Origin: Acidobacteriota bacterium
GTDB taxonomy: Bacteria; Acidobacteriota; Vicinamibacteria; Vicinamibacterales; SCN-69-37
Reading direction: 5' to 3'
Length of the DNA stretch: 19,868 nt
NCBI GenBank assembly: GCA_021824055.1
Contig: JAKALV010000030.1
Span: 1 to 19,868 of the forward strand
Positions 15,385 through 19,868 of the stretch are shown piece by piece. A program made the translations under genes and the position numbers. Positions within the stretch are counted from its first letter, which is position 1. Every line of letters starts with the position of its first letter. A model generated the notes under the pieces. The model saw only the letters and a list, made by a program, of their open reading frames with translations. It ran no database searches and was not told the origin of the DNA.

Positions 15385-16665
15385 ATGGTCCGCCATTTCC
15401 GGTTCGTGTCGCTCGCCGCCGCAGGAATGCTGGCGGCTGGGCTGAGTGCACAGGACCGGCCCTTCCGTGCCAGCGTTGATGTTGTCACTGTCGATGCCGT
15501 GGCTACTGACCGATATGGCAATCCGGTCCTGGATCTCAAGGCAGCAGACTTCGAAATTAGGGAACGCGGGAAAGTCCAAGCGATCGATTCGTTCAAGCTC
15601 GTGGTCGACGACGCCGACGATCAGGACCCCGCGAGCCTTCGGGATATCGTCTCTGAGGAGGACCTACGGCGACAAGCGGCCCGCGACGACGTGCGGGTCA
15701 TTGGCATCTTTCTGGACGACTATCACGTCCAGCGGATCAATAGCTTGGCTGTGCGCGACAAGATCGCCGCGTTCGTGAAGCAGATCAGCTCGCGCGACCT
15801 GGTCGCGATCATTTACCCACTGACGCCGATCTCTGGCTTGAAGTTCTCGCGAAATCGCGAGGAGCAGGCGCGTGTTATCGAGAAATTCACCGGCCGGAAG
15901 TACAACTACGCTCCACAAAACGCTGCTGAAGAAAGCTATTGGTTCTGCTCTCCTGCGCAAATTGAGGGGATCCGCGACGGCGTGTCCGACTCCGCGCTGA
16001 GAGGCGTGGCCGCTTACTTGGGTAGCCTGACGGAGCGCCGAGCCACGATGCTGTTTGTCAGCGAAGGCCTCCATGAACAGTTACCCAAGAGGCTGGCCCA
16101 GCGGGACCAAGGTTGCCCGCGGCTGCTTGTGAGTCCGTCAAACGGGGGTAGTCCTCTTCTGTGGGGCACGACGCTGAAGGGAAACACGGCCATCTACACG
16201 CTGGATCCACGCGGTTTGGACTCCGGGGACTTCGACGTGCGTGATTCTCAGGAAGAGGCCGCCGCCGGCCGGAAGCGCGTGGCGCGGACGCAGGAGTTCC
16301 TCCGCAATCTGGCCTTTCAGACCGGCGGCCGGGCGATCGTCAACACGAATAATGTCGACGGGCTGCTCCGACAGATATTGAAAGACACCGGTGCGTACTA
16401 CCTCATGACCTACACGTCAACGGAAGCGTTCCGTGACGGTCTGTTCCACCAAATCGATGTGCGGGTGAAGCGACGTGGTGTCGAACTGCACGCGCGGCAG
16501 GGCTATTGGGCCCGCAACGGTCCCACGGACGTCGCGGAGGCAACGGCGCCAGCGATACCATCGCCGTCGTTTGCAGTGAGGAATGCGCTCGCAGAACCTT
16601 GCGACTTCAGCCAGCGCTCATGGACGAGGCGCGCAAAGTGGCGAAAGCCGAGGGCGTGGCCATGA
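15385..16665 (+). CDS. VWFA-related acidobacterial protein, C-terminus replaced
   Basis: A 426-aa exported protein of the VWFA-related family abundant in Acidobacteriota; its role is unknown. Signal peptide ~1-22, then the family's N-terminal strand region (VDVVTVDAVATDRYGNPV, ~31-48) and a von Willebrand A-like domain ~103-340. The metal site usually DxSxS reads FLDDYH (Asp111, Asp112), a variant known in this family. The end of the domain, YYLMTYTS and ELHARQGYWA (~365-376), is normal. From about residue 405 the frame runs through a ribbon-helix-helix gene in another reading frame, so the last ~20 residues (SQRSWTRRAKWRKPRAWP) are not native and the usual C-terminal region appears lost. No clear ribosome site precedes the ATG. 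Confidence 0.78.
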   Translation: MVRHFRFVSLAAAGMLAAGLSAQDRPFRASVDVVTVDAVATDRYGNPVLDLKAADFEIRERGKVQAIDSFKLVVDDADDQDPASLRDIVSEEDLRRQAARDDVRVIGIFLDDYHVQRINSLAVRDKIAAFVKQISSRDLVAIIYPLTPISGLKFSRNREEQARVIEKFTGRKYNYAPQNAAEESYWFCSPAQIEGIRDGVSDSALRGVAAYLGSLTERRATMLFVSEGLHEQLPKRLAQRDQGCPRLLVSPSNGGSPLLWGTTLKGNTAIYTLDPRGLDSGDFDVRDSQEEAAAGRKRVARTQEFLRNLAFQTGGRAIVNTNNVDGLLRQILKDTGAYYLMTYTSTEAFRDGLFHQIDVRVKRRGVELHARQGYWARNGPTDVAEATAPAIPSPSFAVRNALAEPCDFSQRSWTRRAKWRKPRAWP

Positions 16666-16880
16666 ATCAATTGATCAATGTCGCCGTTGCGGAGAAGCTT
16701 TCGGTTTTGCGCACCGAGGAGTATTTCGCTGAGCGAGCCGCGCGTGGGAACGTCGCGAAAGCCCTTCGCATTCTGCAGCGATCAGGACGGGGCAATCGCC
16801 CGATTCCTGGAGATGAGCCGCCGCGTCCAGCGGGTGTACCGCGTCCACGACGCGATTCACGAGCGGTTCGCAGCCGGTGA
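16599..16880 (+). CDS. Ribbon-helix-helix (HicB-like) antitoxin, start lost or altered
   Basis: About 93 residues in a frame different from the overlapping VWFA gene. LRLQPALMDEARKVAKAEG followed by VAMNQLINVAVAEKL is the DNA-binding ribbon-helix-helix, and RTEEYFAERAARGNVAKAL is the usual follow-on of HicB-like antitoxins; GRGNRPIPGDEPPR fits the common tail. Family members start with three or four residues before the LRL strand. Here the only near candidate is TTG at 16599, so the start was probably cut off when the gene joined the VWFA end. The frame is open further upstream to 16506. No toxin gene follows; the last ~15 residues look like read-through. It may be a non-functional remnant. 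Confidence 0.55.
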   Translation: MRLQPALMDEARKVAKAEGVAMNQLINVAVAEKLSVLRTEEYFAERAARGNVAKALRILQRSGRGNRPIPGDEPPRPAGVPRPRRDSRAVRSR

Positions 16881-16934
16881 GATGAACGCGAAACGCGACA
16901 TCCGGACACCCCGCCTGATGACCGTGGGAGTCCT

Positions 16935-16964
16935 CCGCGTCGAGTGTCATTTCGAGTGACATCG
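16935..16964. repeat. Right-end repeat, copy 1
   Basis: The 24 bases at 16935-16958 are identical to 19819-19842 and contain GAGTGTCATTTCGAGTG. The flanks also match: both continue with CATCG and then GGCAAA. The unit is the same as in the left cluster at 15111. It lies about 140 bases before the second tRNA-end copy. The surrounding stretch 16881-17138 holds no gene. Confidence 0.65.
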
Positions 16965-17102
16965 CGTTGGCAAAGGCCGAAGCGGCGAGCGAACGCCGGC
17001 GAGCGGACGCGAACACGCCAGGCGGCTAACGCGACGATAGCGAAGAACTTGGAAAGACCGCGGGAACATGTGCCAGAACCCGACAAGCTGTTCCCGTGTC
17101 TT

Positions 17103-17118
17103 CCTGCGTCCCAGCCAA
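17103..17118 (+). repeat. attR candidate: tRNA-Gln 3' end, direct repeat copy 2
   Basis: CCTGCGTCCCAGCCAA, identical to 15038-15053 and in the same orientation. No tRNA body precedes it, so it is a duplicated end and not a second gene. The stop of the decayed SWIM-associated gene lies only about 20 bases to the right. Confidence 0.7.
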
Positions 17119-17138
17119 CACATCGAAGGACTCCAACA

Positions 17139-17694
17139 TCAAACGGCGCAAGCAGGGTGCTTCGTGTCGACGAGCGCATCGAGACGCCGCCATGCCTCGG
17201 CCTGCCGCCTCGCCAGTATATTCAAATGACGCTCACGAGCGGCAGCCTGCTCACGGTCGCGCCGCGCGCGCGCTTTGGCCTCTCGGGCAACAGCGCCTTG
17301 TCGCCGCTGCTCGGCGAGCTCCTCTGCTCGCGCGCGAAGGGTGCCTGCGGTTCGAAGCGTCTGCGTCCTGGTGGGCCGTGTAGCGTGCGGACGGAACCGG
17401 CGCATCAGTTCGGCTCCGACGCCCCCCTCTCCGCGAGCGACGCGAGACAGCAGCGCCACGTGCTCGTCACCGCTGAGTCCAGCAAGCCAGCGGTCGACGT
17501 CCCGAGCCGAAGGCCCTTCCGAGACCTTCGACGTGCCTTCGGCCGCTGCGGCAATCAAGATCGGCATCGATTCCCATGATGTCGACAAAGCTGTCAAGCT
17601 CCGGCGAGAGCTTGCGTAGACCATCCGGGCGCGCCGGCTCGGCGGCGTCAGCATCGACCTCGCAGCTCTGAAGCACGTCGCCGCTGAGAGCTTC
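17139..17694 (-). pseudogene. Fragment of a SWIM-zinc-finger-associated protein, frameshifted
   Basis: Read on the minus strand, residues like DGLRKLSPELDSFVDIMGI continue, after a change of frame near 17556, into IAAAAEG and then ARDVDRWLAGLSGDEHVALL, an Arg/Ala-rich coiled coil and LARRQAEAWRRLDALVDTKHP. The joined sequence resembles the region that follows the zinc finger in SWIM-family proteins. One extra base near 17556 explains the frame change. The zinc-finger half is missing upstream and the end after DTKHP is missing downstream, next to the tRNA-end repeat. The gene is therefore broken in three ways. Family assignment is from memory of the motif pattern. Confidence 0.55.
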
Positions 17695-17713
17695 AGAGTA
17701 TACTTCCGAGTAC

Positions 17714-19066
17714 GTGGATCTGATAGATCTGCTCAAACGCCCCGAGGGGAAGACCCTCGAATTCAAGCGCGATCTGTCCTCCCCGGACGGTGTGCTCCGA
17801 AGCCTTGTTGCATTCGCGAACACCTCGGGTGGGACTGTGCTTGTTGGGGTTGAGGACCGCACGCGTCACGTCCGAGGCGTAATGGAGCCCCTGGATCTCG
17901 AAGAGCGCCTGGCCAACCTCATCAGCGATCACATCGTGCCGCGGCTGGTGCCGGAGTTGGAGATCATCCCCTGGCGCCGAAGTCACGTGCTCGCGATTCA
18001 GGTCTACGCCAGCCCGGTTCGACCGCACTACCTACAAAGGGAGGGACTCGACCGAGGCGTTTACGTTCGCGTGGGATCCACGAATCGCCGCGCCGATCGG
18101 GAACTCGTTGACGAGTTGCGCAGGTTTGCTCGCGGCGAAGCGTACGACGAGCAACCGATGCCGGGATTGGACTCGGAAGCCCTGGACTTCAGAGCGGCTT
18201 CCGAGTCGTTCATTCCGGTCCGGCGGCTACGGCGGACCGATTTGGAAACATTGCGGTTGGTGACGACCCATCAGGGGCGGAAGGTGCCGACCATTGGCGG
18301 CATCCTTCTCTTTGGCGCAAATCGCGAGCGGCACTTTCCAGACGCCTGGATCCAAGCCGGCCGATTTCAAGGCGTCGACAAGAGCCGGATCGCGGATCGT
18401 ACGGAGATCCACACGCCCCTGATGCGAGCGATCGAAGAGGCGATTGCGTTCGTTGAGAAGCATGCCACACGCGGAGTGGAGATTGGTCCAGTCCGCCGGC
18501 GCGAACGCTGGAGCGTTCCGCCGGTCGCTGTTCGCGAAGCGGTGGTGAATGCCGTGGTCCACGCCGATTATGCCCAGAAGGGGGCGCCCATTCGCCTCGC
18601 CATTTTTGACGACCGGCTGGAAGTGGAGAACCCCGGGCTGCTACCGTTCGGACTCACCTTGGAAGACCTGCCGCGCGGGATCTCGAGACTACGGAACCGA
18701 GTCATCGGCCGTGTGTTTCACGCACTGGGCCTCAGCGAGCAGTGGGGTAGCGGCATTCAGCGCATGACGGCCGCCTGCCGCGATGCCGGACTCGCGCCAC
18801 CAACCCTCGAGGAAATCGGCACGCGATTCAGAGTCACGCTGTGGCTCGAGCAGATCGGCACCACGGCACTCGACAAGACAGAGGCGGCGATCTTGGGCAC
18901 CCTCCGAGACGGCACGGGTCACGTCACCAGCGAGATCGCGAAAGTGATCGGGCTCACATCTCGTGCGACGCGCACGCGCCTTGTGCGTCTGGTGCAACAA
19001 GGGCTTGTTCGCGAGGTTGGGACAAGTCCACAGGATCCGAAGCGACGGTATTTCTTGTCGACGTGA
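17714..19066 (+). CDS. AlbA_2/HATPase transcriptional regulator (Schlafen-like)
   Basis: A 450-aa protein in three parts. The N-terminal AlbA_2 (Schlafen-type) domain shows EGKTLEFKRDLS and LVAFANTSGGTVLVGVED (~11-48). A middle linker leads to a GHKL-type ATP-binding domain with REAVVNAVVHADY (274-286, Asn279), ENPG and GSGIQRM. A winged helix closes it (~390-450): HVTSEIAKVIGL and RLVRLVQQGLV. These proteins are often annotated as RecG-like helicases or HTH regulators and are frequent in accessory islands; the target is unknown. The GTG at 17714 is chosen because it gives the standard MDLIDLLK start. It has no good ribosome site. The gene appears complete, unlike those around it. Confidence 0.85.
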   Translation: MDLIDLLKRPEGKTLEFKRDLSSPDGVLRSLVAFANTSGGTVLVGVEDRTRHVRGVMEPLDLEERLANLISDHIVPRLVPELEIIPWRRSHVLAIQVYASPVRPHYLQREGLDRGVYVRVGSTNRRADRELVDELRRFARGEAYDEQPMPGLDSEALDFRAASESFIPVRRLRRTDLETLRLVTTHQGRKVPTIGGILLFGANRERHFPDAWIQAGRFQGVDKSRIADRTEIHTPLMRAIEEAIAFVEKHATRGVEIGPVRRRERWSVPPVAVREAVVNAVVHADYAQKGAPIRLAIFDDRLEVENPGLLPFGLTLEDLPRGISRLRNRVIGRVFHALGLSEQWGSGIQRMTAACRDAGLAPPTLEEIGTRFRVTLWLEQIGTTALDKTEAAILGTLRDGTGHVTSEIAKVIGLTSRATRTRLVRLVQQGLVREVGTSPQDPKRRYFLST

Positions 19067-19247
19067 TCTTCAGCGACGTGGGCGCGTCCGAATATGTATA
19101 CAGATTTTCGACAGCCATCACCGTCCCGGCCTCGTCGAAATCCTGATAGGCGGCGCTGCCCTCGTGTCACGGACACGCCATCTGAGCGCATCTAACGGCT
19201 CCGCCGCCTTCCGGCCGGTCCGGGGCGTATCATGGAGAGCACCGACC

Positions 19248-19550
19248 ATGAGCCCGCATATTCGTATCGACCGTGACGCCGTCTCGGCCTTCTGCCAGCG
19301 CCACCATATCGCGCGCCTCGCCTTGTTCGGCTCCGTGCTGAGCGCGGACTTTCGCCAGGATAGCGACGTCGATGTCTTGGTCGAGTTTCAGGCGGGACAC
19401 GTGCCCGGGTTGCGATTCGTGTCGATTGAGCGTGAGCTCTCCGAGCTCCTCCAGGGACGACGCGTCGATCTTGTGACACCGAAGTTCCTCAATCCACGGA
19501 TCCGCGATCAGGTGCTGAAGACCGCTGAACCCCTGTATGTTGCCGCGTAA
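19248..19550 (+). CDS. mntA: MntA-type nucleotidyltransferase antitoxin
   Basis: A complete 100-aa minimal nucleotidyltransferase. The catalytic signature is GS-x10-DxD: Gly28-Ser29, Asp40 and Asp42, with the third Asp at 74 in RRVDLVTP. In the MntA-HepT toxin-antitoxin system this enzyme adds AMP to the toxin's Tyr and silences it. ATG at 19248 follows GGAG by ten bases and gives the family's normal length. The gene directly downstream is the matching HepT, of which only the C-terminal half remains, so this antitoxin has no intact partner here. Confidence 0.85.
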   Translation: MSPHIRIDRDAVSAFCQRHHIARLALFGSVLSADFRQDSDVDVLVEFQAGHVPGLRFVSIERELSELLQGRRVDLVTPKFLNPRIRDQVLKTAEPLYVAA

Positions 19551-19731
19551 CGTCTCCCGAGGGTTCTGCGAGGAGCATCCGGAGATCCCGTGGCCGGAGG
19601 TCATCGGCATGCGCCACAAAGTCGTGCACGACTATCTCGGCGTGGACGAGGACATCGTCTGGCAGGTGGTGACCAACGACCTGCCAAGGCTGCTGCCCGC
19701 TCTTGCGCGGCTGATCACGCCGTCGGCGTGA
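19537..19731 (+). pseudogene. hepT: HepT (HEPN) toxin, N-terminal half deleted
   Basis: Residues EEHPEIPWPEVIGMRH, then KVVHDYLGVDEDIVW and NDLPRLLPAL are the C-terminal half of a HepT RNase toxin. The active RX4HXY motif (RHKVVHDY) is intact, including the Tyr that MntA modifies. A full HepT has about 115 residues; the first ~55, forming the leading helices, are missing. The ATG at 19537 overlaps the end of mntA by 14 bases in another frame, so a 64-aa product is possible but should not fold as a normal HEPN domain. Confidence 0.75.
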
Positions 19732-19818
19732 CTCAACGACCGCGGACACCTGACCGTCTGCACGAGCCGCCTGCGAGAGATTCCCCACGAGCGCCATGTC
19801 CACGACGCGCATGGCGAG

Positions 19819-19848
19819 CCGCGTCGAGTGTCATTTCGAGTGTCATCG
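19819..19848. repeat. Right-end repeat, copy 2
   Basis: Same 24 bases as 16935-16958, here followed by TCATCG; it contains GAGTGTCAT twice in direct orientation with TTC between. The following bases GGCAAAAG resemble those after copy 1. The stretch from 19732 to the window edge holds no gene. It marks the expected right end of a second tandem element. Confidence 0.65.
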
Positions 19849-19868
19849 GAGCGGCAAAAGATCGAAAC

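Larger units (their letters stand above)
15038..17118 (+). mobile_element. Putative small tRNA-Gln-integrated element (about 2.07 kb)
   Basis: Bounded by the two 16-base copies of the tRNA-Gln 3' end. Contents: an AT-richer gene-free left end with AGTGTCATT repeats, a VWFA-family gene, a ribbon-helix-helix antitoxin joined to it, and a right-end repeat at 16935. No integrase is present, so it would be a remnant or a satellite moved by an integrase elsewhere. A further element appears to begin directly to the right. Confidence 0.5.

Overview
The window is high-GC bacterial chromosome, most likely from an acidobacterium of the Vicinamibacteria type. The basis is a VWFA-related protein of the acidobacterial family (15385-16665), the Reg_prop sensor architecture, and intergenic hairpin repeats built on GTCCAAGG. 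Taxonomy is inferred, not proven.

Layout. (1) 1-4112, plus strand: the end of an AlkA-type DNA glycosylase, a sensor-kinase-like membrane protein whose phospho-acceptor histidine looks replaced by Asp, a long hairpin repeat, and a two-gene Tat/GMC dehydrogenase unit (small subunit plus FAD subunit with a four-Cys cluster). (2) 12233-4119, minus strand: one tightly packed operon of dsbD, a TlpA-like thioredoxin, an ABC exporter ATPase, its permease, and an enlarged GlmS. Two junctions are 4-nt stop/start overlaps. (3) 12261-14765, plus strand, divergent from dsbD across only 27 bp: an 834-aa Reg_prop/Y_Y_Y membrane sensor ending in a four-Cys tail instead of a kinase. (4) 14979-15052: tRNA-Gln(CUG).

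(5) From the tRNA to the right edge the sequence looks like an integration hot spot. Sixteen bases of the tRNA 3' end (CCTGCGTCCCAGCCAA) are repeated exactly at 17103-17118. Between the copies lie a VWFA gene and a ribbon-helix-helix antitoxin joined out of frame. Right of the second copy lie a decayed SWIM-associated gene, an AlbA_2/HATPase regulator, an MntA antitoxin and only the C-terminal half of its HepT toxin. Short repeats based on AGTGTCATTTC sit near the left att, about 140 bp before the second att, and again at the window's right edge. The two right-hand copies share 24 identical bases and similar flanks, as expected of two tandem elements with homologous right ends. No integrase is inside the window.

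The GTCCAAGG hairpin family occurs three times. Two copies are intergenic. The third lies inside dsbD, where it is translated in frame as a roughly 60-residue linker between the periplasmic domain and the membrane domain. This linker and the tandem tRNA-Gln elements are the two most unusual things in the window.
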